From the NCBI GenBank assembly GCA_002412595.1, contig DHVJ01000047.1, forward strand, positions 5,346 through 69,345: a stretch of 64,000 nucleotides of DNA. The letters are read 5' to 3'. Made by a program: the position numbers and the translations under genes. Source of the stretch: Anaerolineaceae bacterium UBA5211. Lineage in GTDB: Bacteria > Chloroflexota > Anaerolineae > Anaerolineales > Anaerolineaceae. Below the pieces are notes generated by a model. That model was not told the origin of the DNA and ran no database searches. It was given only the letters and a program-made list of their open reading frames with translations. Below are positions 14,390 to 23,788 of this stretch, piece by piece (the first letter of the stretch is position 1; the number at the start of each line of letters is the position of its first letter).

Positions 14390-16555
14390 ATGACCAATAG
14401 AAAACAACCATCCAAGGGGAAAAAAATACTTCCGTTACTGCTCCTAACAGCGATTTTGTTCTTACAAAACACCGTGTTGATTCAGGCAGCACCTCTGGCG
14501 CAGGCAACAGCGCGCACTTTCACGCTGGAAGACTTCGGCTTGACCGGCGACGACACTTTTCAGGGTGTTCTGGTCAGCCGCGATTACGGCATCAACCTGC
14601 CGGCCGGCTGGGAATATGGCAGTCCGGCCGTACTTACCCTTAAATTCAGCCATTCGCCTACTTTAAATGAAAAGTCCACCCTGGCGGTGGATTGGAATGG
14701 CGTACGTTTGGGCAGCCAGGCGTTGACCGCAGAGAATGCTTCCGGTGGATCACTTGCGGTGGATGTACCGGCAGATTATCTAACAGCTGGCTACAACACC
14801 CTGCACGTGGAATTCTACATGGGCATCTCGAATGAGTTTTGCAATGATGTAGATAATCCGGCTGTCTGGGCAGTGGTACAGCGCAGTACTTCTCTGAAAC
14901 TGGAGCCCCGCGCGGCCACGCCGCAAGCAGACTTGAGCGTCTTTCCGCTGCCCTTCATCGATTCCAGCCCGGTGGTGACCAACCGCGTCACCCTGCTGAT
15001 CCCGGCGCAGCCCGGCATCGGTGAGCTGAACGCCCTGGCAGCCGTCAGCGCCAAGCTGGGCGAATTGTCCGGCGGCTGGCGTCCGCTGGAAGTGAACAGC
15101 ATGACCATCGAGGCAGCCGCCAGGAGCAAACCGCAGGGCAACCTGATCGTCATCGCGGATGCCGGCGGGTTGAACCAATTGCTATCCGGCGGCAGCTTGC
15201 AGCCGAGCGCCTCCGGCAGCGGCATGCTCTACGAGCAGGTGTCGCCTTTCGACAGCGGAGCGCTGCTGCTGGCCGTGACCGGCAGGGAACAGGCTGATGT
15301 AAAAAAAGCCGGACAGGCCCTCACCAGTACAGCCCTAGCCCCGCGCCTCTCCGGGGATACAGCCTACATCCTGGATTTACCGCAGGCTCAAAGTGAGGGG
15401 CAGGCTAACAGCGTGTCGTACACGTTGAATGACCTGGGTTACACGGACACAGCTGTATATGGGTCGCGTGAGCAGAAAACCAGTTTTGCCATTCCGCTCA
15501 GCGCACTCTGGCAGAATAACAGTGCTGCAGTACTGGAACTGCATTTCATTCACTCGGCGCTGCTGCAGGGCGACCGCTTTACCCTGACCATCACGGTCAA
15601 TGACCTGCCGGTCGGCAGCGTGGTGATCAACGGCGGCGATTCCAGCGACCGCACCGAATCCTTCCAATTGCCCCTGGGCTTTTTTAATACCGGGGTTAAT
15701 TACCTGGCTATCCAATCCTCCATCCAGCTTTCAGATGATTTCAGCAATGATGTGAACTACTGCACGGAAGACCATTACAACCGTGCCTGGCTGACAGTTG
15801 TCAGCGATTCGCAAATTACCTTTCCCACCGCGCCGGACCAGGTCTCGGCCAACATTGCCGGCTTTCCTTATACGTATATGGGCGCCAGCGACCTTTCGCA
15901 GCTGGCTTTTGTCCTGCCGGACGCGCCCGGCGCAGCGGACGCGGCTGCCATGAGCGCCCTGGCTGTTCGCCTGGGCGAAGTAGCTTCCGGCGAACAGCTG
16001 ATACCCACGGTTCTGAGCGCGTCGCAGGCGGATCAATTCAGCGACAGCCTGCCTTACCGCATCTATATCGGGCTGCCCCTTAAGAACAGTGCCATTCCGG
16101 CGTTGAACGACCTGCTGCCGCAGCCCTTTGACCCTGTCAGCGGTGAAGCCCAAGCAGTGGCCGGACTACCCACGATTGACACCAGTAAGATTGACACCGG
16201 CACGATTGAAGCCTTCATTGATGCCAAGCATGTACCGGCCTTGGTTGTGAGCGGCAACACGGAGAAAGGGCTGCTTTCCGCCGCGGCACAGCTGGGAGAC
16301 GCCGGCCAAACAATGCTGTTGGTAGGCGACCTGGCGCTGACCACTTCGGATACACTGGCGGTTAGCCTGTGGACGGAAGAATCGGCTCAGGAAACCACAC
16401 AGCTTTCGCCTTTGGCACAAAATGAACAGTCTCTGACGGTGTGGTTCCAACCCAACGGAGTCCTTTATGCGGCTTTAGCCATCCTGTTGATCACATTGGT
16501 GATCCTGGTGCTGCATGTGGCGGTTACATTCGGAAAGAATGGCAAGGATAGGTAG
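14390..16555 (+). CDS. BcsB-like cellulose-synthase accessory protein
   Basis: 721 residues: signal peptide (about 12-34), a long extracytoplasmic region with two similar beta-rich halves, and a C-terminal membrane helix near 690-712 followed by 'KNGKDR'. The two halves each carry the carbohydrate-binding-like pattern 'L.F.HS..L.....L.V..N...VGS' and an 'F.....D.....CTEDHYNRAWLTV'-like Cys-containing segment (about residues 150 and 460), as in BcsB of cellulose synthase complexes. BcsB escorts the polymer after export. With the glycosyltransferase at 18080-22039 it probably forms a synthase complex, although the polymer need not be cellulose. The gene is expressed from a long structured leader. 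Confidence 0.8.
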   Translation: MTNRKQPSKGKKILPLLLLTAILFLQNTVLIQAAPLAQATARTFTLEDFGLTGDDTFQGVLVSRDYGINLPAGWEYGSPAVLTLKFSHSPTLNEKSTLAVDWNGVRLGSQALTAENASGGSLAVDVPADYLTAGYNTLHVEFYMGISNEFCNDVDNPAVWAVVQRSTSLKLEPRAATPQADLSVFPLPFIDSSPVVTNRVTLLIPAQPGIGELNALAAVSAKLGELSGGWRPLEVNSMTIEAAARSKPQGNLIVIADAGGLNQLLSGGSLQPSASGSGMLYEQVSPFDSGALLLAVTGREQADVKKAGQALTSTALAPRLSGDTAYILDLPQAQSEGQANSVSYTLNDLGYTDTAVYGSREQKTSFAIPLSALWQNNSAAVLELHFIHSALLQGDRFTLTITVNDLPVGSVVINGGDSSDRTESFQLPLGFFNTGVNYLAIQSSIQLSDDFSNDVNYCTEDHYNRAWLTVVSDSQITFPTAPDQVSANIAGFPYTYMGASDLSQLAFVLPDAPGAADAAAMSALAVRLGEVASGEQLIPTVLSASQADQFSDSLPYRIYIGLPLKNSAIPALNDLLPQPFDPVSGEAQAVAGLPTIDTSKIDTGTIEAFIDAKHVPALVVSGNTEKGLLSAAAQLGDAGQTMLLVGDLALTTSDTLAVSLWTEESAQETTQLSPLAQNEQSLTVWFQPNGVLYAALAILLITLVILVLHVAVTFGKNGKDR

Positions 16556-16561
16556 GTTCTT

Positions 16562-17743
16562 ATGAAAAAGACATTCCTCAATTTACAAAAAACATCCATT
16601 TACACCGCCATTATCCTAATCTGGTGCGTGCTTTCCGCGATCGTTTTAGTTGCCATGAACATCCAAACCAGCCTGGCAGCTATTTCCATATTGATATTCA
16701 TCGCGGTGTTGTCCGTCATCCGCCCTTTCCCGTTGGCGTCCTGGTTTTCCCTGCTGGCCGGAACACTGGTTTATGTGTTGATCAGTTACAGCCTGTTTGG
16801 ATTGGGGCGCAGCATGGCGCTCAACAGCGCACTGGCATTCGCAATATTCCTGGTCACTTCCCTGCTGGGCAATATGGTTGCCCGCCAGATTGGCAGTCTG
16901 CGAGATCTGTTCCGCAAAGAACAGAACCTGCTGGACGATTTGGTGCAGTATGACCAATCTACCGGCATTCTGCGTTGGAAGTATGCCCACCAGCGCATGA
17001 AGGCCGAGGTGCTGCGCAGCGTGCGTTATAAAAAAGATTTGTCGCTGGTGTTGATCCAACTGCTGCTGCCGGAACAGGCAGATATCTCGGATAATGAGCT
17101 GTCCAACCTGTACGGGCAGATCGTTGAAGTGGTCATCAACAGCCTGCGCAAAGATATTGACATCCCTTTCATTGGGGAGAAGATCGGCATTATCCTGCCT
17201 GAGACCACCGCTGAAGGCGCGCAGATCCTGTCGCTGCGCCTGGTGGATCGCATATTCCGCAAGGTGCGTGCCGAGGTGGCCATCGGCATCGCCAGCGTCC
17301 CGGGCGATGCAGTGACTGAAGATGCGCTGCTTAATCAGGCTGAACTGGCGCTGAAATTCGCGGTCAGCTCGGACCAGTCCGTGGTGCCGGCTGCGCGCCT
17401 GCGCAGTGCGGTCGCAGAAAAACAAAGCAGCGTGGTAGAAGAAGAAACGCCCGCATTGGATACTGCCGAACCGATGGAGGAAGCGCTGGGGCCGGATGAA
17501 TGGCGCCTGGAAGTGGCCAACTTTGCCAGCATGGATGATCTGCCGCGCGTGGAGAAGATTTTCATGGAAAGCGGTGCGGCGGCTGAATTTCACTTGGTGG
17601 GGCTGGACGGCACTACCCTGGTCGTGCGGGTCAGGCCCGCCGGGCAGGATCTGCCGGGAGCGCTGCGCGCGCTGCCTCAATTTGTGTTGAAGCAGGTGGA
17701 TGAATCTAGGCGCAGCATTCAACTTGAAATTAAATTGGATTAA
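16562..17743 (+). CDS. Membrane protein with degenerate GGDEF domain
   Basis: 393 residues. Four N-terminal membrane helices (about 15-110) precede a GGDEF-fold domain (about 125-285) with the opening 'YDQSTGILRWKYAHQRMKAE' and the closing 'VAIGIASVPGDAVTEDALLNQAELAL'. The active-site loop that should read GG[D/E]EF is replaced by 'FIGEKIGIILPE', so diguanylate cyclase activity is very unlikely. A further domain of about 85 residues after a Pro/Glu linker ends the protein. It lies 6 bases after the BcsB-like gene. A structural or c-di-GMP-sensing role in the synthase complex is inference. Confidence 0.75.
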   Translation: MKKTFLNLQKTSIYTAIILIWCVLSAIVLVAMNIQTSLAAISILIFIAVLSVIRPFPLASWFSLLAGTLVYVLISYSLFGLGRSMALNSALAFAIFLVTSLLGNMVARQIGSLRDLFRKEQNLLDDLVQYDQSTGILRWKYAHQRMKAEVLRSVRYKKDLSLVLIQLLLPEQADISDNELSNLYGQIVEVVINSLRKDIDIPFIGEKIGIILPETTAEGAQILSLRLVDRIFRKVRAEVAIGIASVPGDAVTEDALLNQAELALKFAVSSDQSVVPAARLRSAVAEKQSSVVEEETPALDTAEPMEEALGPDEWRLEVANFASMDDLPRVEKIFMESGAAAEFHLVGLDGTTLVVRVRPAGQDLPGALRALPQFVLKQVDESRRSIQLEIKLD

Positions 17744-17999
17744 TAAATTGACCAATCAAACTGAAGATCATCAAACCTGGGAACGGATTAAAAAGATCAT
17801 CACGGTCAATATCTCGGTGCTATTTACCTTGATCATCTGGCTGGCCCTGTTTATCAGCATGCTGGTAGGATATTTTTCCATCCCGCTGCTGATTGTGGTC
17901 GTGGTGGTAACCTACCTGGCATTGCGCGAACGTATTGTTAAAAACGATGATGCGGACAGCGATATCTACCGTGATTCGGTTGATAAAAAGAAAGACTGA
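17700..17999 (+). CDS. Small two-helix membrane protein
   Basis: Up to 99 residues with one long hydrophobic region (about 42-78) that reads as two membrane helices, then a charged tail 'RERIVKNDDADSDIYRD...KKKD'. The ATG at 17700 would overlap the preceding gene by 44 bases; a TTG at 17748 just after that stop is an equally plausible start and would give 83 residues. No family recognised. Its position between the GGDEF-like gene and the glycosyltransferase suggests a small accessory subunit of the same complex. Confidence 0.6.
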   Translation: MNLGAAFNLKLNWINKLTNQTEDHQTWERIKKIITVNISVLFTLIIWLALFISMLVGYFSIPLLIVVVVVTYLALRERIVKNDDADSDIYRDSVDKKKD

Positions 18000-18079
18000 T
18001 GATCTCGCGCAAACCTACCGGGAATTGGCGTATTCTTTTTCCGGCGATGGCATCCATATTTATTATATAAACGGATAAC

Positions 18080-21000
18080 ATGGCAGCTCAATTTACCCAT
18101 CTGAATTACCAGATCAACGGCATTGCGGCGGGAGCTTATGCGGCACGTTTGGTACCTCAAAAGATTGCGCGGGATTTTGAGCTGGTTCCGCTGACTTTAA
18201 GTGATAACCGCTTGCTGGCGGCTTGCGCCTATCCGCTCACGCGCGCCGGCATTGCAGCGCTGCAGCGCACACTGCGTTATCCGTTGGATGTGGTGCAGGC
18301 TTCGCTGCCGGATGTGCGCGCCGCACGCCGGGTGCTTTACCAGTCGCCGCAGGAATCCCCCCAGCCGCTTTCCATGGAAAAAGCGCTGCGTTTGCTGGGG
18401 CTGCTGCGCGAAAATCAGGCCCGTGCGGCGCTGACACCGCCAGAAGAAAACAAGGATATCGGCCAGGTCGCGCTGGCAAAACGCTGGATCAGCACTGAGC
18501 AGTACGCCGAAGCATTGGGCTTGTGCGCCAACCTGCCGCACCTGCGCGCGCGCAGCGCCAGCCCGCTGGATGGCATGAATTTATTTCTGCTTTTCGAGCA
18601 GGCGGAAGCCCTGGGTGTTTTACCGCTGTGGTGGCTTGGCAGTACGCTTTATCTGGCGGTCAGCGCTGAGCGCGCTTTGATGGCCGATGTGGACCTGGGC
18701 GAGTTGGATATTCATTACCGCCTGGTGGCCTGTGACCCGGGCACTTATGCACTGCTGCGCAAAGAGATCTACCGGCCGCAACCGTTAGAAACAGGGCTGG
18801 TCAACGAACTGCGCGTGGCTAACTGGCTGGTGGCTGAAAAATACATGCGCGCGGATGAGCTGGCGCTGGCGCAGGAGCTCCAGGCGCGCAGCGGAATTTC
18901 CCTGGCGACAATATTAAAGGAACAGTTTGGCCTGAAGGCAGAGGGTTGGCTGGAGGCGGCAGCCGAAGTGAGCGGGGTCACTGCGGTGCATGCGCGCGAC
19001 CTGCCGGCCGATATTGAAACGCGTGTGAGCGCTTTGTGGGATATCTTGCCGGAACAGATGCTGCTGCAGTTTGACCTGGTTCCTTTGAATTGGGAAGGCA
19101 ACACACTGGTGCTGGGTATGCTGGCGGTCAATGAGGACGTGCTGACGCTGGCGCGCACTTTCAGCGGCGGGCAGGTGGAAGCACGCCTGATGGACGCTGA
19201 GTTGATCCGGAAACTGCAAAAGTCAGCACAGAACACACTGCGCGCCCGCGGGACCGATGCCGGGCCGCAGGTCACCGCGATGACTTTCGGTGAATTTTTA
19301 CTCAATACGGCTTTGCTTCAGCGCGACCAACTGGACGAACAGCGCGAAAAGGGTGTCCAAGATGAAGATTTGCCGGCCTCGCTGCTGGAAGCTAACCTCT
19401 TGAATGAACTTGACCTGGCGGAAGTGTACAGCCTGATCAGCGGCATTCCGTATATTTCTTTGGAGTATTTCCAGTTTGATGAGAACCTGATGCGTTTGCT
19501 GCCGGCCGAACTAGCTCTGGAGCGCAAGCTGCTGCCGCTTTTTGAAAATCAAGGCGACTTGTGGGTGGCCGTAAGCGATTTACATAGCTGCGATGCGCTG
19601 GAACAGGTTGCTGCGCACAGCGGCAAGCGTGTCTGGCCGCTGCTGGTGCCGGAGACGGCGCTGCTTTCGGCTTTGAACCGCTTTTACCGTTTCAGCCGCA
19701 GCACTCCAGATACCGGGCTCATTTTTCAATATACCGATGCGCTGGTAAGCGCCGGACTGATTACACAGGCCGATGCCCTGCGGGCCGCCGCGGCGGTTAG
19801 CGAGCAAAGCCGGCCGTTGGACCAGGCTTTGCTGGACTTGAATGTCCCCGCTGCCGATTTGTATCCCAGCCTGGCAGCTGTTAAAGGTATTGAGCTGCTG
19901 GATCTGGGGTTAGTGGAATTGCACGAAGAGAGCTTTGATGCCTTGGGACAACTGCGAAAAACCCGGCGCTGGCAGGAGAAGCTGGACGCTAACGCCGCGC
20001 GCCTGCTGGATTTGAACACCGCCCGGCGTCTGACGGCTATCCCGGTTGCTCAAGAAGCGGACGGCCTTAAGGTAGCATTCGCCAATCCTTTATATGAAGC
20101 GCCCCAGCAGGAACTGACTTACCTGCTGGGGCAGAACATCATTCCTTGTCTGGCTGCGCGTGCGGATATCGAAGATGCCATCCAGCGCCTGTTGGGGCAG
20201 ATGAACCTGGGCACCTCCCTGCTGCTAGCCGGGCGCATCACCCTGAGCCAGTTGAACAACGCCCTGGCGCTGGCGCAAAATGCCAACATCCGCCTGGGGC
20301 GGGCATTGGTGCACCGCGGCTACATCAGCGAAGCGGAGCTATATGCCTTTCTGGCACATCAGGCCCATTTACCGCTGTTTGACCTTTCTGCGGCAGCGCT
20401 GAGCGAGGAAGCTGCCCGCCTGCTGGACGCGGAAGAAGAACGCCGCGAGGGACTGCTGCCGTTGGCGGTCAGTGATGATCAGGTTTACCTGGCCATGGTG
20501 GATCCGCTCAACGAACAGGGTAAGCGCAGCGTGGAAGAGGCCCTGGGCAAAACAGTTACACCTATTCTGGTGAGCGAGAATGACTTTGACCTGGCTATGG
20601 AACGCCTCTATCATGAAGATTATTTGGATAAAAGTACCTCCGAGCTGCTCAAACGCTCCCCTGAAGATTCCGCCTTCCACGTTTTCAGCCGCGGCCAGGT
20701 GATCGTTTTCTTTGCTTTTTTGGCAATTTCAGCGGTCTGGCTGGCGCTGGATTACGTCAGCTATCTGGTGGTGACCAACTCGCTGGTCAGCATTTTCTAC
20801 CTGCTCTTCACAGGCTACAAAGCCGTGATGATCAGCAATGCTATCAGCAGCGACCTGGAAGTGGGTGTGACGGATGAAGATGTGGCTGCCCTCAATGACC
20901 GCGACTTGCCCATATACACCATTCTGGTACCGGTTTTTAAGGAAGCTCGAGTACTGCCCAAGCTGCTCAAACGTCTGGGAGAATTGGATTATCCGGCTAC

Positions 21001-22039
21001 CAAGCTGGATATCAAGATATTAATGGAAGCAGAGGACAGCGAAACCATCGACGCTTTTTATCTGGCTGAGCCGCCGGACTTTATTCACGCGGTGGTGGTG
21101 CCGGATGCGCAGCCCAAGACCAAGCCTAAAGCTTGCAACTATGGCTTGATCCACGCGCGCGGCGAATATTTGGTGATCTATGATGCCGAAGACCTGCCTG
21201 AACGCGACCAGCTCAAACGTGTGGTGGTTGCTTTCCAAAAGGTGCCGGCGGATGTGGTGTGTGTGCAGGCTAAATTGAATTATTACAACCGCACCCAGAA
21301 CGTGCTCACCCAGTGGTTCACTTCTGAATATTCCATGTGGTTTGACCTGCTGCTGCCGGGGTTGGACGATGCGCACGCACCCATCCCATTGGGCGGCACC
21401 TCCAACCATTTTAAGACCTTTTCACTGATCGAGGTGGGTGCCTGGGATCCATATAACGTGACCGAGGATGCCGACTTGGGCATCCGCCTGTACAAGCGCG
21501 GCTACCGCACCCGCATCGTGGACAGCACTACGTACGAGGAAGCCAACAGCCGCGTGGGCAACTGGGTCCGCCAGCGTTCGCGCTGGATCAAAGGTTACAT
21601 CCAAACCTGGCTGGTGCATATGCGCCATCCGGTTAAATTAATGAGGGAAATTGGCCCGCGGGCTTTCTTTAGCTTCCAACTGTTGATTGGCGGCACCTTC
21701 TTTTCGCTGCTGGTCAACCCGATTTACTGGCTGATGACCTCGGCCTGGTATTTCTTCCGCTGGGATTTGATCCAGCTGTTATTTCCCGGCCTGATCTTCT
21801 TCATCGGCGCAATCTGCCTTTATATCGGCAATTTTGTGTTTACTTATGTTAACATCGCCGGCGCGATGCGGCGCAAGTATTATGATATGGTGCGCGTGAC
21901 GCTCTTTAGCCCGGCTTATTGGGCTTTGATGAGCATTGGCGCCTGGAAAGGCTTTATCCAATTGCTGACCAAACCACATTACTGGGAGAAAACCATTCAC
22001 GGTTTGAGTGAGGAAGATAATAAGGAGCAGGCTGCATGA
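18080..22039 (+). CDS. MshEN-domain/glycosyltransferase-2 fusion, cellulose-synthase-like
   Basis: 1319 residues. About the first 860 residues are serial domains like the N-terminus of type II secretion/pilus ATPases: segments such as 'LVPQKIARDFELVPLTLSDNRLLAACAYPL', repeated three to four times, plus a paired MshEN motif near 709-760 ('NLGTSLLLAGRITLSQLNNA' then 'RLGRALVHRGYISEAELYAF'). MshEN domains bind c-di-GMP. After two membrane helices (about 875-920) comes a processive GT2 catalytic domain: 'YTILVPVFKEARVL', 'VIYDAEDLPE' (Asp pair), 'TEDADLG' and 'QRSRW' (QxxRW). C-terminal membrane helices follow. The predicted role is polymer synthesis and export gated by c-di-GMP through MshEN rather than the PilZ domain of BcsA, which is absent. 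Confidence 0.85.
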   Translation: MAAQFTHLNYQINGIAAGAYAARLVPQKIARDFELVPLTLSDNRLLAACAYPLTRAGIAALQRTLRYPLDVVQASLPDVRAARRVLYQSPQESPQPLSMEKALRLLGLLRENQARAALTPPEENKDIGQVALAKRWISTEQYAEALGLCANLPHLRARSASPLDGMNLFLLFEQAEALGVLPLWWLGSTLYLAVSAERALMADVDLGELDIHYRLVACDPGTYALLRKEIYRPQPLETGLVNELRVANWLVAEKYMRADELALAQELQARSGISLATILKEQFGLKAEGWLEAAAEVSGVTAVHARDLPADIETRVSALWDILPEQMLLQFDLVPLNWEGNTLVLGMLAVNEDVLTLARTFSGGQVEARLMDAELIRKLQKSAQNTLRARGTDAGPQVTAMTFGEFLLNTALLQRDQLDEQREKGVQDEDLPASLLEANLLNELDLAEVYSLISGIPYISLEYFQFDENLMRLLPAELALERKLLPLFENQGDLWVAVSDLHSCDALEQVAAHSGKRVWPLLVPETALLSALNRFYRFSRSTPDTGLIFQYTDALVSAGLITQADALRAAAAVSEQSRPLDQALLDLNVPAADLYPSLAAVKGIELLDLGLVELHEESFDALGQLRKTRRWQEKLDANAARLLDLNTARRLTAIPVAQEADGLKVAFANPLYEAPQQELTYLLGQNIIPCLAARADIEDAIQRLLGQMNLGTSLLLAGRITLSQLNNALALAQNANIRLGRALVHRGYISEAELYAFLAHQAHLPLFDLSAAALSEEAARLLDAEEERREGLLPLAVSDDQVYLAMVDPLNEQGKRSVEEALGKTVTPILVSENDFDLAMERLYHEDYLDKSTSELLKRSPEDSAFHVFSRGQVIVFFAFLAISAVWLALDYVSYLVVTNSLVSIFYLLFTGYKAVMISNAISSDLEVGVTDEDVAALNDRDLPIYTILVPVFKEARVLPKLLKRLGELDYPATKLDIKILMEAEDSETIDAFYLAEPPDFIHAVVVPDAQPKTKPKACNYGLIHARGEYLVIYDAEDLPERDQLKRVVVAFQKVPADVVCVQAKLNYYNRTQNVLTQWFTSEYSMWFDLLLPGLDDAHAPIPLGGTSNHFKTFSLIEVGAWDPYNVTEDADLGIRLYKRGYRTRIVDSTTYEEANSRVGNWVRQRSRWIKGYIQTWLVHMRHPVKLMREIGPRAFFSFQLLIGGTFFSLLVNPIYWLMTSAWYFFRWDLIQLLFPGLIFFIGAICLYIGNFVFTYVNIAGAMRRKYYDMVRVTLFSPAYWALMSIGAWKGFIQLLTKPHYWEKTIHGLSEEDNKEQAA

Positions 22040-23691
22040 ACCGCGGTGAAATATTCTCGCGCTTGCCGGCCGCTTCCAAGCTGCGTCCGCAGAAAGACCG
22101 CCGCAGTTTGCTGGAGCGCGTCGAGATTTCAGGGCGTGAGACGCGTTGGGTCTTTTGGGTGAGTCTGATCTTCTACTTGATCGCCAGCGTGATATTGAAT
22201 TGGGTGGTTTATCTAGGTAACGGCGACGCGCTGTCGCGCACGGCCAATGCCTATTACGTGCTCTATTCGCGCGACCCGCACCTGGCAGCTATCGGCTTCA
22301 TTTGGCCGCCGCTGCCTAGCCTTTTACAGCTTCCGCTGCTGCCGTTCCTGAAACCCTTGGGCCTGACCATCATGGCCGGGCCGATCATTTCCGCGCTGTT
22401 CGGCGCCGGATCGCTGATGATGCTGGACGTCGTTTTAGGACGGCTGAAAGTGCCGGAGAAGGTGCGCTGGGTGCTGCTGGCGCTGACCATGCTGCATCCC
22501 AACTACGTTTTTCTGTGCGCCAGCGGCATGGCCGAACCCATTATCCTGTTCTTTATCCTGGTGGTGATCTGGGGTTACATGCAAATGCCCTACGGCACCA
22601 AATCCTGGGTGATTTGCGGCGTTGGGCTGGCGGCTGGTTTTCTGGTGCGCTATGAAGCCCTGGCGCTGATCATGGGCGTGGCGGTGGCGCTGGTGCTGGT
22701 GTATTGGCCGGAATCGGGGGAATGGCGCGATGAGATGGAAGGGCGCCTGCTGGCGGTGCTGGTTCCGCCGGCTTACGCGGTGGCCATCTGGCTGTTCCTG
22801 AACTGGATCGTGATGGACAGCCCGCTGTATTTCCTGCAGAGTGAGTACAGCCTGGCCAACGCTACCGATATCGCCAGCAATGCCGGTGTGACCCATCCGT
22901 TGTTCTTGGCCTGGGGCAACATCTTTTACACAATTTCTTACACCTTCGAACGCCTGGCCCAACAGAACATCGCATTCCTGGTGGGATCGGTGATTGTGCT
23001 GTTGACTGCCTTTGTACAGCGCAACCGCAAGATGGTCGGCCTGCTGTTTATCCTCTTGAGCATCCCGGCTTTCAGCGCCTATCAGGTCTTCAGCGGTTCG
23101 CTGGCCACCTGGCTGCGCTACTGGTTCTATGCCATCCCCTACGGCGCGATCGAAATCGGCATGCTGTACCGCATCCTGCAGGGGCGCTGGCGGAATGTCC
23201 TGGTGGCTCTGCTGATCATCCTGTTTGCGGCCAGTATTCCCATTTCTGTAGCCACCATGTACTCGGATGAGAACGCCGGCGGAGATATGCAGCGCCTGGG
23301 AGCTTATTTGATGAACGACCCGGCCAGCGAAGCAGAGCGGCGCGCGAATGACAGTTATTACACATTCCGGCACGACGCGCCCATCCTGGCAGCTAAAGTG
23401 GATGAGGTTTCGGATGAGGGCCTGGTCATGGTGGACGCCAACAAGAGCTATTATGTCATCCTGGCCGTGCAGTATCCGAAACGCCTGATGATCACCAACG
23501 ATACCGATTTCACGGCCGCGCTGCAGTACCCGCAGGGCAAAGTCGCCTATATCCTGGTGCCGCAGGAGGCTAACGTCTTCTCGCGCACTTATCCGGGCAT
23601 TTATGAGGGTGCTTACGATTGGGCTGTGATGGTGTACGATTTTCCCGATACCATGACGAAATACCGCCTGTTCAAGATCATGCCCAGGTAA
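22036..23691 (+). CDS. Polytopic GT-C-type glycosyltransferase
   Basis: 551 residues with about 10-11 membrane helices after a basic N-terminus. A 'GNGDALSRTANAYYVLYS' loop follows the first helix (acidic residues where GT-C enzymes bind the lipid-linked donor), then 'FIWPPLPSLLQLPLLP' and 'AAGFLVRYEALALI'. These resemble PMT/ArnT-like glycosyltransferases that use polyprenyl-phosphate sugars. The start codon overlaps the stop of the fusion glycosyltransferase (ATGA, 4 bases), so it belongs to the same operon and likely decorates or builds the same surface glycan. Donor and acceptor are unknown. Confidence 0.75.
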   Translation: MNRGEIFSRLPAASKLRPQKDRRSLLERVEISGRETRWVFWVSLIFYLIASVILNWVVYLGNGDALSRTANAYYVLYSRDPHLAAIGFIWPPLPSLLQLPLLPFLKPLGLTIMAGPIISALFGAGSLMMLDVVLGRLKVPEKVRWVLLALTMLHPNYVFLCASGMAEPIILFFILVVIWGYMQMPYGTKSWVICGVGLAAGFLVRYEALALIMGVAVALVLVYWPESGEWRDEMEGRLLAVLVPPAYAVAIWLFLNWIVMDSPLYFLQSEYSLANATDIASNAGVTHPLFLAWGNIFYTISYTFERLAQQNIAFLVGSVIVLLTAFVQRNRKMVGLLFILLSIPAFSAYQVFSGSLATWLRYWFYAIPYGAIEIGMLYRILQGRWRNVLVALLIILFAASIPISVATMYSDENAGGDMQRLGAYLMNDPASEAERRANDSYYTFRHDAPILAAKVDEVSDEGLVMVDANKSYYVILAVQYPKRLMITNDTDFTAALQYPQGKVAYILVPQEANVFSRTYPGIYEGAYDWAVMVYDFPDTMTKYRLFKIMPR

Positions 23692-23731
23692 AAAAATTCC
23701 TTTGTATTAATCAAGGTTTGAAGGTTCATCA

Positions 23732-23760
23732 TTGACATGACTCAGAAACCGTTGTATATA
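23732..23760 (+). promoter_or_regulatory. mazEF promoter
   Basis: Consensus TTGACA (23732-23737), a 17-base spacer, and TATATA (23755-23760). About 30 bases separate it from the mazE start. Confidence 0.75.
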
Positions 23761-23772
23761 TATTGTATATAC
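23754..23772 (+). promoter_or_regulatory. Probable MazE autoregulatory operator
   Basis: A perfect 7-bp inverted repeat, GTATATA-TATTG-TATATAC, overlapping the -10 box. AbrB-type antitoxins commonly repress their own operon by binding such AT-rich palindromes. Confidence 0.55.
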
Positions 23773-23788
23773 AGACAAAGAGGTCGAA

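Noticed and set aside
16646..17755. 369-codon minus-strand frame opposite the GGDEF-like gene
   Set aside because: A shadow of the well-supported plus-strand gene, His/Gln-rich as expected of a reverse frame.
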